Notes under the pieces: generated by a model
Database searches by the model: none
Told to the model about the DNA's origin: nothing
What the model saw: only the letters and a program-made list of their open reading frames with translations
Assembly (NCBI GenBank): GCA_023389275.1
Contig: JAEWEN010000023.1
Coordinates: 1-64,000 of the forward strand
From: Bacillota bacterium
GTDB taxonomy: Bacteria > Bacillota > Clostridia > Clostridiales > Caloramatoraceae
Direction: 5' to 3'
Length of the DNA: 64,000 nucleotides
Program-made: the position numbers and the translations under genes
Shown: positions 36,533 through 45,569 of the stretch, one piece after another
Layout of the letters: each line of letters starts with the position of its first letter
Position numbering within the stretch: the stretch's first letter is position 1

Positions 36533-36967
36533 TTACTCTACTATACTTATTTCGTCTCCAGCCTTAACAACTCCACCTTTTAAAACTCTTCCAAAAATTC
36601 CTTCTCTAGGCATTACACAGTCGCCTACAAGATTTCTTATTTCACATCCTTGGTGACATTCTTTTCCTATTTGAGTTACTTCAAATAAAGTTTCTCCAAC
36701 CTTTAGCTTTGTTCCAACTGGAAGTGTGAAAAGTTCTATTCCTTCAGTTGTTATATTTTCAGCAAAAACTCCAAAATCTAAATGATCTATTCCTTGCTTT
36801 TTCATTTTATCTATACTTTCTACAGCTAGAAAACTAACTTGTCTATGCCATTTACCTGCATGAGCATCTTTTTCTATTCCAAAATCCTCTATTAATGTTA
36901 TGCTTTCAACTGGCTTTTTAACTACACCTTTTTTCTCACTTACGTTTACTGCTACTACTTTTGCCAT
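36533..36967 (-). CDS. MOSC domain protein
   Basis: The 144-residue single-domain protein has the MOSC features GIEKDAHAGKWHRQVSFLA, FAENITTEGI, the conserved cysteine in GKECHQGCEI and MPREGIFGRVLKGG. MOSC domains bind or hand over molybdenum cofactor sulfur; stand-alone versions beside moaC occur in Clostridia. A longer frame overlaps moaC, but the ATG at 36965-36967 follows AGGAGGGG and starts just after the moaC stop. It is the last gene of moeA-moaA-moaC-MOSC. Confidence 0.88.
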   Translation of the reverse strand: MAKVVAVNVSEKKGVVKKPVESITLIEDFGIEKDAHAGKWHRQVSFLAVESIDKMKKQGIDHLDFGVFAENITTEGIELFTLPVGTKLKVGETLFEVTQIGKECHQGCEIRNLVGDCVMPREGIFGRVLKGGVVKAGDEISIVE

Positions 36968-36968
36968 A

Positions 36969-37445
36969 TTAACCCCTCCTAATAAAGTGACCTGATTTTC
37001 CTCCTTGCTTTTCAAGAAGTTTAACGTCACCTATTATCATTTCTCTATCAATTGCTTTACACATATCATATATAGTTAAAGCAGCTATAGAAGCTGCTGT
37101 TAAAGCCTCCATCTCAACACCTGTTTTACCAGTTGTTTTAGCTTCAGTTATTATATATATTCTATTTTTATCTTTATCAACTTCAAACTCTATATCACAT
37201 CCTGTAAGAAATATATTATGACACATTGGAATAATTTCTGATGTTTTTTTACTTCCCATTATTCCTCCAACCTGTGCTACTGATAATACATCTCCTTTTT
37301 TAATTTGCCCTTCTAAAATAGCATCTAAAGTTTCTTTTTTCATTTCTATATAACAAGAAGCTTTTGCAACTCTTTTAGTATCATCTTTAGCTCCTACATC
37401 TACCATTTTAGCACGGCCACTTTCATTAAAGTGAGTAAATCCCAT
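36969..37445 (-). CDS. moaC: Cyclic pyranopterin monophosphate synthase
   Basis: MoaC converts the MoaA product into cyclic pyranopterin monophosphate. The 158-residue protein has the conserved HFNESGRAKMVDVG start, the PMCHNIFLTG segment, EMEALTAASIAALTIYDMCKA, and the catalytic lysine region GDVKLLEKQGGKSGH. Length and motifs are standard. It begins 4 bases after moaA and is in the same operon. Confidence 0.96.
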   Translation of the reverse strand: MGFTHFNESGRAKMVDVGAKDDTKRVAKASCYIEMKKETLDAILEGQIKKGDVLSVAQVGGIMGSKKTSEIIPMCHNIFLTGCDIEFEVDKDKNRIYIITEAKTTGKTGVEMEALTAASIAALTIYDMCKAIDREMIIGDVKLLEKQGGKSGHFIRRG

Positions 37446-37449
37446 AAGT

Positions 37450-38397
37450 TTACCCTCCTATTCTAACCATTTCTCTACCACTTTTACTTATTTTATCAAT
37501 ATTTAAAGTATGTTTTTCGTATTTTTTAAGTATTCCATTATACAAAGTATCTTTTAACTGTGTTTCACTATCTATATAAGGCATAAGATCTGTTTCTCCA
37601 GCATTATGAAGACAAGTTTTTAACTTTCCATCACTAGTAATTCTAATTCTATTGCAACTATCACAGAAATTATGTGACATAGGAGAAATAAATCCTACTC
37701 TTCCTTTATGTCCTTCTATTTTATATACTGTAGCTGGACCTCTTCCTTCATTTTCTACTTGTGTATATTTACCTATTGAACTCATCATTTCCCTAATATT
37801 ATCTGATTCTATTCCATTAAAGTCCTTTGCAGGTCCCATAGGCATAAGTTCTATAAACCTTACATCCATAGGTAAATCTTTAGTTAATTTTATAAAATCA
37901 ATAATCTCATTTTCATTACAACCTTTTATAGGAAGCATATTTAGTTTTACAAAAATATTAAATTCTATAGCTTTGTGTATAGCTTCTAGTATGCCTTCTA
38001 GGTCTCCACCTGTCATTTTTTTAAAAGTTGTAGGATCTAGTGAATCAAGACTTATATTTATTCTAGTTAAACCAGCTTCTTTTAAATCTACAAGTTTATC
38101 TTTTAGTAAAACACCATTAGTAGTAATTGCAATATCTTTTATACCTTCTACTGCTCTAGTATCTTTTATAATATCTATAATGTCTTTTCTAACTAGTGGT
38201 TCTCCACCTGTAAATCTTACTTTTTTTATTCCAATTGATGCTAGTGCTTTTACTATTTTATTTACATGATCCCTTGAAATTTCAACTTCTCCATTTGGTA
38301 CATATCCCTTTGGCATACAATAAATACATCTTAAATTACACTTTTCTGTAAGAGATATTCTTACATAATCGATGTCTCTATTGTAATTATCCTTCAT
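37450..38397 (-). CDS. moaA: GTP 3',8-cyclase
   Basis: MoaA is a radical SAM enzyme that rearranges GTP, the first step of molybdenum cofactor synthesis. The 315-residue protein has the N-terminal cluster motif CNLRCIYCMP, RFTGGEPLVRKD, the second-cluster cysteines in CDSCNRIRITSDGKLKTC, and ends in the conserved Gly-Gly (MVRIGG). It lies between moeA and moaC with short gaps of 11 and 4 bases. Confidence 0.96.
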   Translation of the reverse strand: MKDNYNRDIDYVRISLTEKCNLRCIYCMPKGYVPNGEVEISRDHVNKIVKALASIGIKKVRFTGGEPLVRKDIIDIIKDTRAVEGIKDIAITTNGVLLKDKLVDLKEAGLTRINISLDSLDPTTFKKMTGGDLEGILEAIHKAIEFNIFVKLNMLPIKGCNENEIIDFIKLTKDLPMDVRFIELMPMGPAKDFNGIESDNIREMMSSIGKYTQVENEGRGPATVYKIEGHKGRVGFISPMSHNFCDSCNRIRITSDGKLKTCLHNAGETDLMPYIDSETQLKDTLYNGILKKYEKHTLNIDKISKSGREMVRIGG

Positions 38398-38408
38398 AAG
38401 TTATCCTC

Positions 38409-40295
38409 CTAAAAAATTATTTCCCCTATATTTGAGAAATCATAACCACCTATATTATTTAACTCATTTTTAAATTCTTTAGATTTTATTATATTAATAA
38501 GCTCCCTAACTCTATAATCATTAAGGCTTTCTCTTTTTAAAACAAAATCAAAGTCTTCTGTACATAAAGGTACAAAATCAACTCCCATTATATTTGCAGC
38601 AGACTCTGTACAAAGACCAGTATCTGCAACTTTTCCTTTTATTTGAGCTGCAACACCTAAATTGGTTATTTCTTCTCTATCATAACCCTTTATTGAAGAT
38701 TTGTTAATATCATTTTTCTCCAAATTATAATCTAAAAACTTCCTAGCCCCTGAGCCTTTTTGTCGATTTACATAAGATAAATGCTGTAAATCATTAAAAT
38801 TTGTAATATTTAAAGGGTTACCTTTTTCCACAGCAAACCCTTGTACACGTTTAAGAAACTTTATAATAACAAAGTCTTCTAGGTACTTTTTACAATATTC
38901 TATATTATCTTCTCCGTTTTCTCCTAAAAGATGAACAGGAACTATATGAGTTTCCCCTTTTTTTAAAGCCTCAATTCCATTAAAACTACCTACATATGTA
39001 GAGCTTAAACTTAAATTTTTGCCTTTAAAAAAGTCTTTAAGTACATCTATTGCTATATCATGACCTCCTGTGCAAACAAGAGTTTTATCTAAATTAAAAT
39101 CACTTTTTAATATATTTACCTTTATTTTAGTTGAAGCTTCAAATCCTTTATTATTTTGTGGTATTATAAAATATCCATCTGCATTAGTTAGAGACATTGT
39201 TGTGCTTCCACCTTTTCCAAGAGGACTTGCAATTATTTTATCTCCCACCTTACCAAGCTTTACACGTACAAATTCATCTTTTTTAGGAGATGATGAAACT
39301 TTTTTAGATATAAAAGCATCTACTGTATTACTTTTATTTTCTATATTTTGAATTTTGCTTAAAGCAGCTTCAATTCCTGGCTTTACAAGAGTTTCTATAA
39401 TAAAAAATGCTGAAACAGGATATCCTGGTACTCCAAAAATTGGTGTGTTATTTACAAGACCAAGACTTGTTGGTTTACCTGGTTTTATATCAATTCCGTG
39501 GAAAAACTTTTCTCCAAGCTCTTCAACAACATCTCCTGCATAGTCTCCTCTTCCCTTTGAAGAACCTGCATTTAGTATAACCATATCACATTCATTTGCA
39601 GCTTTTAAAACAGCTTTTTTAAGATTTTCCTTATTATCCTTTACAATATCATATCTTACGCCTTTTCCTCCATAAGAGTCTATTAAGGCCTTAAATGTCC
39701 ATGAATTATAATCTATAAGTTCTCCTTTTTCTGGAAGAGTAACTTCTCTTGCATCTATAATCTCATCTCCTGTTGGAATAATTCCAACAGTTATTTCTTT
39801 AAACACTTCAACTTTAGTTATTTTAGCTGCAAGAAGAGATGACATTTCAATAGGTGTTATTTTTTTAAATCTTGGTACTATTATTTCTCCTTTTTGTATG
39901 TCTTCTCCAATAGGTCTTACTTTATCATAAAAAGTTGATGGCTTTGTAATTGTACACCCTTCATCTGTTAAAACTACATCTTCAATCATTATTACACAAT
40001 CAAATGGATGGTTAACAGGGTCTCCAGTATCTACTACCTCATACATATCTTTAGTTAGTGTAACAGGGTTATTTATATCTGCTTTTTCAGTATATTTAAA
40101 ACAAGTTGCTATACCATCCATAGCTGAAGCAGTAAAATGTGGAGAGGAAACATTAGCATAGTAAGCCTTGCTAGTAACTTTTCCAAGTGCCTCCCATGTA
40201 TTTACTATTTCAGTTTTAAGATTTATTTTACTACATATTTCTTTAGACTTATTTATAGCTTCATCTAATGATATATTTTTTAAGTATAATGACAT
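38409..40295 (-). CDS. moeA: MoeA-like molybdopterin molybdenumtransferase fused to a periplasmic-binding-protein-like domain
   Basis: The first 400 residues are MoeA: MPT-binding region SPHFTASAMDGIAT, IPTGDEI, NAGSSKGRGDYA and the GVPGYPVSAFF segment. The last 220 residues (LVCTGGHDIAIDVLKDFFK, GSFNGIEALKKGETHIVPVHL, VNRQKGSGARKFLDY, AAQIKGKVADTGLCTESAA) are a PBP-like domain also seen in molybdate regulators. Such MoeA-PBP fusions exist in Clostridia and archaea and are thought to insert molybdenum or tungsten and sense the oxyanion or cofactor. It opens the Moco operon; the 270-base gap to mog (40296-40565) shows no recognised element. Confidence 0.92.
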   Translation of the reverse strand: MSLYLKNISLDEAINKSKEICSKINLKTEIVNTWEALGKVTSKAYYANVSSPHFTASAMDGIATCFKYTEKADINNPVTLTKDMYEVVDTGDPVNHPFDCVIMIEDVVLTDEGCTITKPSTFYDKVRPIGEDIQKGEIIVPRFKKITPIEMSSLLAAKITKVEVFKEITVGIIPTGDEIIDAREVTLPEKGELIDYNSWTFKALIDSYGGKGVRYDIVKDNKENLKKAVLKAANECDMVILNAGSSKGRGDYAGDVVEELGEKFFHGIDIKPGKPTSLGLVNNTPIFGVPGYPVSAFFIIETLVKPGIEAALSKIQNIENKSNTVDAFISKKVSSSPKKDEFVRVKLGKVGDKIIASPLGKGGSTTMSLTNADGYFIIPQNNKGFEASTKIKVNILKSDFNLDKTLVCTGGHDIAIDVLKDFFKGKNLSLSSTYVGSFNGIEALKKGETHIVPVHLLGENGEDNIEYCKKYLEDFVIIKFLKRVQGFAVEKGNPLNITNFNDLQHLSYVNRQKGSGARKFLDYNLEKNDINKSSIKGYDREEITNLGVAAQIKGKVADTGLCTESAANIMGVDFVPLCTEDFDFVLKRESLNDYRVRELINIIKSKEFKNELNNIGGYDFSNIGEIIF

Positions 40296-40565
40296 TTTAT
40301 CACCTCATTATATTTGCTTTTTTGTCTATATTTGCTTATAAAACATCCCCATATTTATTTATTTTTCTACTTTTACCTCATTAAACCCTAAAAATTTAAC
40401 AAAAAGGTTTATTTATAAATCTACTATGATATTATTAGTATATACGAAATTCAACAATAATCCTATATAAAAGCCAATTTAATTATGTAACCTTATAGTA
40501 TCTTTTTTATAAATATAAAGTAAACTATTAGGAACATAAAAATTATTTATAAGGAGTGATTAAAC

Positions 40566-41063
40566 ATGAAAGCAGGAATTATAACTGTTAGCGACAAAGG
40601 ATCAAAAGGGCTTCGTAAAGATACTGCAGGGCCTAAAATAAAAGAAATGCTTAAAACTATTGGATGTGAAACTGTAGAATATACAATCGTTCCTGATGAA
40701 AGAGATATAATATCAAATGAAATAATAAGATTAAGTGATCTTAATCTTGACTTTATTTTTACAACTGGAGGAACAGGTTTTTCAAAACGTGATGTAACTC
40801 CTGAGGCTACAGCAGATGTTATAGAAAGAGAAGCTCCTGGTATTCCAGAAGCTATGAGATATCACTCTTTAAAAGTAACTCCTAAAGCAATGCTTTCAAG
40901 ATCTAAAGCTGGTATTCGTAAAAACTCTATAATAATAAATCTTCCTGGAAGCGAAAAAGCAGTTAAAGAAAACCTTGAGGTTGTTCTTCCTGTTTTAGAC
41001 CATGCTAGAGGTATACTTTTAGGACTACATACTGAATGTGGAGCTCATAATCATAATAAGTAA
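40566..41063 (+). CDS. mog: MogA/MoaB-family molybdopterin adenylyltransferase
   Basis: The 165-residue protein has the MoCF-domain signature FIFTTGGTGFSKRDVTPEAT, AREAPGIPEAMR-like segment (EREAPGIPEAMRYH), SRSKAGIRKNSIIINLPGS and a His-rich end (CGAHNHNK). It adenylylates molybdopterin before metal insertion by MoeA. Gene order, divergent from moeA, supports the role. It has an AAGGAG site and its own bidirectional terminator. MogA and MoaB cannot be separated here. Confidence 0.92.
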   Translation: MKAGIITVSDKGSKGLRKDTAGPKIKEMLKTIGCETVEYTIVPDERDIISNEIIRLSDLNLDFIFTTGGTGFSKRDVTPEATADVIEREAPGIPEAMRYHSLKVTPKAMLSRSKAGIRKNSIIINLPGSEKAVKENLEVVLPVLDHARGILLGLHTECGAHNHNK

Positions 41064-41067
41064 AAAG

Positions 41068-41096
41068 AAAGGATAGAGAATTTCTCTATCCTTTTT
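41068..41096 (+). terminator. Bidirectional terminator after mog
   Basis: AAAGGATAGAGAA (41068-41080) pairs with TTCTCTATCCTTT (41082-41094), followed by T's; the convergent reductase gene stops at 41098. Confidence 0.9.
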
Positions 41097-41097
41097 A

Positions 41098-42240
41098 TTA
41101 AAGCATTTCTATAAAAGCTTCTATTCTAGTTTTAATTTGACCTGTATCAGATGATGAATAGTTTGTTTCTAGATTTAAAAATCCTACGTTATTTTTTTGA
41201 CATACTTTTTTAACATTAAATGCTTCTACTGCATAAGTATGACACGCTTGAAGTGTAATATCTATTACTCCCTGAGGGTTGTATTCTTTTATAAGTTTAT
41301 CTAAAAGCTCCATTCTTCCATCATTAGGAGACATTACTGAACATGGTATACTTAAGTATTTTTCAGCAAGTGCATCATAAACATTTTTATTCTCATCTAC
41401 TTTTCTATGTTTTTCTTTAACACCGCCACAGTTTTCAAAGCAAACAATAACTCCACCAACATCTTCAACTACCTTAATAACTTTTTCAGCAACTCCACCT
41501 GATGGACATCCTGTTATAAGTATTCTTTTTGCATTTTTATCTACAGGACTAAATCCATTTTTAATCCCTGCTTTAATTTCATCTATTTTTTTTCTAATGT
41601 TTTCATTTACGATTTTTGCATCAGGTGAATAACTTACAGAATCTAATACTTTATGCATTTCATACCCTGATATTGGAGGTGGATTCATTTTGCCAAGTGT
41701 ATAAAGCTGCTCTAAAAGATCTCTTTGTTCGTTTCTTATTTTTATTGACTCTTTAATAGCATCTTCTGTTATAACAACATTAAAATCCTTTTCTAGCTTT
41801 TCTTTAAGTTTTATAATTTCATTTTTCCAAAGATTTAATGCTACAGGGTCATTTTGACTATATGGCAATTGCATTACATGTACATTTTTAATATCACTTA
41901 AAAGCTCATACATTTTTTTCTTTCCATCACATGTAGTTTCTCCAATTATCATATCAGCAAAATAAGTAAATGGACATTTTTCCGTTATTGCAAATCCATA
42001 TGATGATTTTATAAGTGGGCAAAGATTTTTAGGTAAATGCTTTTCAGCTTCTTCTGTTGTTTCATCACTTACAGAGCATATACCTATTGGAATAGCACCT
42101 GATGCATGTATTATTTCCCAAGGAGTATATGTACAAAATACTCCTACAATTTTTTTACCAGCGTCTTTTGCCTCTTTTACACCTATAAATGCATTTTGTC
42201 TAGCTTCTGAAAAGCTTTCAAAGTCCCTTGGCATTTCCAT
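41098..42240 (-). CDS. Double-cubane-cluster reductase (2-hydroxyacyl-CoA dehydratase superfamily), paralogue 2
   Basis: The 380-residue protein resembles HgdB/FldB-type dehydratase subunits and YjiM, now recognised as double-cubane-cluster proteins carrying an [8Fe-9S] cluster. Conserved features are FCTYTPWEII (C36), CSVSDETTEEAEKHLP (C55), LCPLIKSSYGF (C74), KCPF (C89), ETTCDGKKKMYE (C104) and, in the second half, GCPSGGV and QACHTYAVE. An ATP-dependent activase, encoded two genes upstream, would supply electrons. A TTG further upstream overlaps the GGAGG, so the ATG at 42238-42240 is used. It is highly similar to the gene at 42257 and of equal length. Confidence 0.88.
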   Translation of the reverse strand: MEMPRDFESFSEARQNAFIGVKEAKDAGKKIVGVFCTYTPWEIIHASGAIPIGICSVSDETTEEAEKHLPKNLCPLIKSSYGFAITEKCPFTYFADMIIGETTCDGKKKMYELLSDIKNVHVMQLPYSQNDPVALNLWKNEIIKLKEKLEKDFNVVITEDAIKESIKIRNEQRDLLEQLYTLGKMNPPPISGYEMHKVLDSVSYSPDAKIVNENIRKKIDEIKAGIKNGFSPVDKNAKRILITGCPSGGVAEKVIKVVEDVGGVIVCFENCGGVKEKHRKVDENKNVYDALAEKYLSIPCSVMSPNDGRMELLDKLIKEYNPQGVIDITLQACHTYAVEAFNVKKVCQKNNVGFLNLETNYSSSDTGQIKTRIEAFIEML

Positions 42241-42256
42241 AATATCATCCTCCAAA

Positions 42257-43399
42257 TTAAAGCATTTCTATAAAGGCTTCAAGTCTTGTTCTAACTTGTC
42301 CACTATCTGACATTGAATAGTTTGTTTCAAGATTTAAATATCCAACTTTATTGTCTGAACATACTTTTTTAACATTAAATGCTTCTACTGCATAAGTATG
42401 ACAAGCTTGAAGTGTAATATCTATTACTCCGTCTACTTTATATTCTTTTATTAAATCTTCTAAAAGTTCCATTCTTCCATTATTAGGAGACATTACTGAA
42501 CATGGTATACTTAAATATTTTTCAGCAAGTGCATCATAAACATCTTTATTTTCATCTACTTTTACATATTTTTCTTTAATTCCTGTACAGTTTTCAAGAC
42601 AAACTATTACTCCACCAACTTCTTCAGCAGTTTTAATTATTTTATCTGCAACTCCACCTGATGGACATCCTGTTACAAGTATTCTTTTTGCATCACTTGT
42701 AATAGGTGCTGCTCCTGTTGCTGCAGCTTCTTTAAAACTTTCAAGCATTTCACGAAGTTCCCTGTTTTTTGCCTCTACATCTTGTACGTAGTTTACTGAA
42801 TCTAGTATTTTATGCATTTCATATCCTGATATTGGAGGTGGAGTAAGTTTACTTAGTGAATATATTTCTTTTAAAATATCTCTTTGTTCATTTTTCACTT
42901 TTATAGCATTTTTAATAGCTTCTTCTGTTATAACAACATTAAAATCTTTTTCTATTTTTTCTTTAAGTTTTATAACTTCTTTTTTCCAAAGATCAAATGC
43001 TAAAGAATCATTTTGACGATGTGGTAATTGCATTACATGTACATTTTTAATGTCGCTTAAAAGCTCATACATTTTTTTCTTTCCATCACATGTAGTTTCT
43101 CCGACTATCATATCTGCAAAATAAATAAATGGACACTTATCTGTTATTGCAAATCCATATGATGATTTTATAAGTGGACAAAGGTTTTTAGGTAAATGTT
43201 TTTCAGCTTCCTCTGTTGTTTCATCACTTACTGAACATACCATTACAGGCATAGCCCCTGCTGCATAAATAATTTCCCAAGGAGTATATGTACAAAAAGT
43301 TCCTACTACTTTTCTTCCAGCATCCTTTGCCTCTTTTACTCCTAAAAACATACCTTTTCTTGCTTCCCCAAAGCTCTCAAAATTTTTTGGCATTTCCAT
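42257..43399 (-). CDS. Double-cubane-cluster reductase, paralogue 1
   Basis: The 380-residue protein is the close paralogue of the product at 41098-42240, with the same cysteines (FCTYTPWEII, CSVSDETTEEAEKHLP, LCPLIKSSYGF, KCPF, ETTCDGKKK, GCPSGGV). Differences cluster near residues 220-245 (ESFKEAAATGAAPITSD) and in GAMPVMVCSV. The start ATG at 43397-43399 gives the same length and N-terminus (MEMPKNFESFGEARK) as its paralogue; a TTG upstream would overlap the activase gene. The substrate is unknown; small reduced molecules or 2-hydroxyacyl-CoAs are possible. Confidence 0.88.
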   Translation of the reverse strand: MEMPKNFESFGEARKGMFLGVKEAKDAGRKVVGTFCTYTPWEIIYAAGAMPVMVCSVSDETTEEAEKHLPKNLCPLIKSSYGFAITDKCPFIYFADMIVGETTCDGKKKMYELLSDIKNVHVMQLPHRQNDSLAFDLWKKEVIKLKEKIEKDFNVVITEEAIKNAIKVKNEQRDILKEIYSLSKLTPPPISGYEMHKILDSVNYVQDVEAKNRELREMLESFKEAAATGAAPITSDAKRILVTGCPSGGVADKIIKTAEEVGGVIVCLENCTGIKEKYVKVDENKDVYDALAEKYLSIPCSVMSPNNGRMELLEDLIKEYKVDGVIDITLQACHTYAVEAFNVKKVCSDNKVGYLNLETNYSMSDSGQVRTRLEAFIEML

Positions 43400-43421
43400 A
43401 ATTAAAAGCCCCCTATTAAAA

Positions 43422-44171
43422 TTATTTTCCAAGTAGAGCCGCTCCTAGAGCGCCTGCATATCTTGCAATATCTGACGTTTTAACCTGTGCATCTAGTTTT
43501 TCAGATAACTGCTTTATAAAATAAGTATTTTCACACAGTCCACCTGTTAAAAAATACTCGTTAACTTTGTTATGTTTATGACAAATACTTTTTACTTTAC
43601 TTGCTATAGAATCTACAACTGCAAATGCTATATTTTCTTTTTTTGTTCCAGAACCTATAAGACTTATAACTTCTGATTCTGCAAAAACAGTACACATAGA
43701 ACTTATATAAGTATCTTTGCCATCTAGTGATAATCTTGATAATTCTAAAACATCAAGCCCTAGTGTATTTGCCATAACCTCTAAAAATCTTCCTGTTCCA
43801 GCTGAACACTTATCATTCATTAAAAAATCTACTACTTTTCCATTTTCAAGTGTTATAACCTTTGTATCTTGTCCACCAATATCTAACACAACACCATTTT
43901 CACCAAATAAATGTGCAGCGCCTTTTCCATGACAAGTTATCTCTGTTATTTTTTTATTTGCAAAAGGAACACTAACTCTTCCATATCCTGTTGAAACAAA
44001 ATATGTATTATCTTCTGTTATACCTAATGTTTTTAGTTCATCTTTTACAGAGTTTGCAGTTTCAACACTACTCCAACCTGTTGGCTTTAAAATTTTATGA
44101 ATAATTTCATTATCCTTTAGAGCCACTACCTTACAAGAGGTAGAACCTATATCAATACCTACCTTATACAA
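43422..44171 (-). CDS. ATP-dependent activase of the reductases (BadF/HgdC/YjiL family)
   Basis: The 249-residue ASKHA-fold ATPase has phosphate-binding loops VGIDIGSTSCKV and VVLDIGGQDTKV, and cysteines 122 (NDKCSAGTGRF) and 160 (SSMCTVFAESEV), the two ligands per subunit of the [4Fe-4S] cluster shared by the homodimer. It transfers single electrons, driven by ATP, to dehydratase/double-cubane partners. The probable start is TTG at 44169-44171, 7 bases after GGAGGG; a GTG one codon upstream is the alternative. It heads the three-gene operon. Confidence 0.9.
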   Translation of the reverse strand: MYKVGIDIGSTSCKVVALKDNEIIHKILKPTGWSSVETANSVKDELKTLGITEDNTYFVSTGYGRVSVPFANKKITEITCHGKGAAHLFGENGVVLDIGGQDTKVITLENGKVVDFLMNDKCSAGTGRFLEVMANTLGLDVLELSRLSLDGKDTYISSMCTVFAESEVISLIGSGTKKENIAFAVVDSIASKVKSICHKHNKVNEYFLTGGLCENTYFIKQLSEKLDAQVKTSDIARYAGALGAALLGK

Positions 44172-44281
44172 CACTAAACCCTCCAAAAGCTTATAATTTC
44201 AATTTTTCATCCTATTATATTCTCTCAATATATTTAATAAAATTCTATCTATTTTTACCTTTTATTGGATATTTCGATATT

Positions 44282-44323
44282 AAAAAGGCATCTAATAGTT
44301 TTTGTCTATTAGATGCCTTTTTT
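44282..44323 (-). terminator. Terminator of ilvA
   Basis: AAAGGCATCTAATAG and its complement CTATTAGATGCCTTT form a strong stem around a 7-base loop, with a U run on the minus strand. Confidence 0.9.
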
Positions 44324-45549
44324 TAATAAACTTTATGTATGCTATATCCAGCATTATTTAACGCTTCAATAACTTGTTTTATATGACTATGTCCATTTGT
44401 TTCTACTGTAACTTCTAAAAATACTTGTTTTAATCTATCTATTGCTTTAAATTGATTATGTTCAAGTTTTATAACGTTAGCATTATGATCTGATAATATT
44501 TGAGCTATTCTTAAAAGCTCACCTGGTTTATCTTTTAGTTTTACAGAGAAGCAGAATAATCTTCCTTTAAAAAGAAGTCCTCTATTTAAAAGCTCTGATA
44601 TAGTAACAACATCTATGTTACCTCCACTTATAATAGAAACTACTTTTTTATTTTTTTCTTTTAATTTTTTAAGAGCTGCAAGTGAAAGTACACCTGTTGC
44701 TTCTGCAACCATTTTATGTTTATCCATAAGAGTGTAAACCATTTCTGACAGTTCAAAATCAGTAACTGTTATAATATCATCTACATACTCTTTTATAATT
44801 TCAAATGTTTTGTCTCCAGGTGCTTTTACTGCACTTCCATCTGCTATAGTATCTACTACATCAAGTTCTACAAGCTCACCTTTATCAAGTGACATTTTCA
44901 TAGCCATAGCACCTTCAGCTTCAACACCTATAACCTTAATATTAGGATTTATTGATTTAGCAGCAATAGCTACTCCACTTATAAGTCCTCCTCCACCTAT
45001 TGGCACAAGGATTATATCAGCATCAGGAACTTCCTCTAAAATTTCAAGAGCCACAGTTCCTTGACCTGCTATTACCTTTTCATCATTAAATGGATGTATA
45101 AAAGTGTATCCATTTTCTTTTTCAAGTCTTTTAGCTTCACTAAATGCTTCATCATAACAATCTCCAAATAAAACTACATTTGCTCCAAATTTTTTAGTAG
45201 ATTGTACCTTAACTAAAGGAGTACTTTTAGGCATAACTATTGTAGCTTTTATTCCAAGCTGTTTTGCTGCATATGCTACTCCTTGAGCATGATTTCCAGC
45301 TGATGATGCTATAAGACCTTTTTCCTTTTGTTCACTACTTAAACTATTTACTTTATTGTAAGCTCCTCTTAATTTAAAGGAACCTGTTTTTTGAAGATTT
45401 TCAGGCTTTATATATATTTCATTTTCATATTCACTACTAAAATCCATGCTATATATAAGTTTTGTACTGTTTACAACACCTTTAAGTAAATCCCCTGCAT
45501 TTTTTATATCTTCTAAGGCTACATATTTGCCATTAACTTCATTTTTCAT
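44323..45549 (-). CDS. ilvA: Threonine ammonia-lyase with ACT-like regulatory domain
   Basis: IlvA deaminates threonine to 2-oxobutanoate, the entry to isoleucine. The 408-residue protein has the PLP lysine in GSFKLRGAYNKV, SAGNHAQGVAYAA, the phosphate-binding loop PIGGGGLISG and ISGGNID. Residues about 330-408 (FCFSVKLKDKPGELLRIAQIL, KQVFLEVTVETNG) are an ACT-like domain, the one-domain medium form. It is the last gene of the T-box-controlled operon, 20 bases after ilvB, so a biosynthetic role is favoured over catabolic. Confidence 0.93.
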   Translation of the reverse strand: MKNEVNGKYVALEDIKNAGDLLKGVVNSTKLIYSMDFSSEYENEIYIKPENLQKTGSFKLRGAYNKVNSLSSEQKEKGLIASSAGNHAQGVAYAAKQLGIKATIVMPKSTPLVKVQSTKKFGANVVLFGDCYDEAFSEAKRLEKENGYTFIHPFNDEKVIAGQGTVALEILEEVPDADIILVPIGGGGLISGVAIAAKSINPNIKVIGVEAEGAMAMKMSLDKGELVELDVVDTIADGSAVKAPGDKTFEIIKEYVDDIITVTDFELSEMVYTLMDKHKMVAEATGVLSLAALKKLKEKNKKVVSIISGGNIDVVTISELLNRGLLFKGRLFCFSVKLKDKPGELLRIAQILSDHNANVIKLEHNQFKAIDRLKQVFLEVTVETNGHSHIKQVIEALNNAGYSIHKVY

Positions 45550-45569
45550 AAACTAGGCCCCCTAATTAG

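Noticed and set aside
40296..40565. Moco riboswitch between moeA and mog
   Set aside because: The region is almost pure A/T with no G/C-rich stems or conserved loops; no other clear dyad was found.
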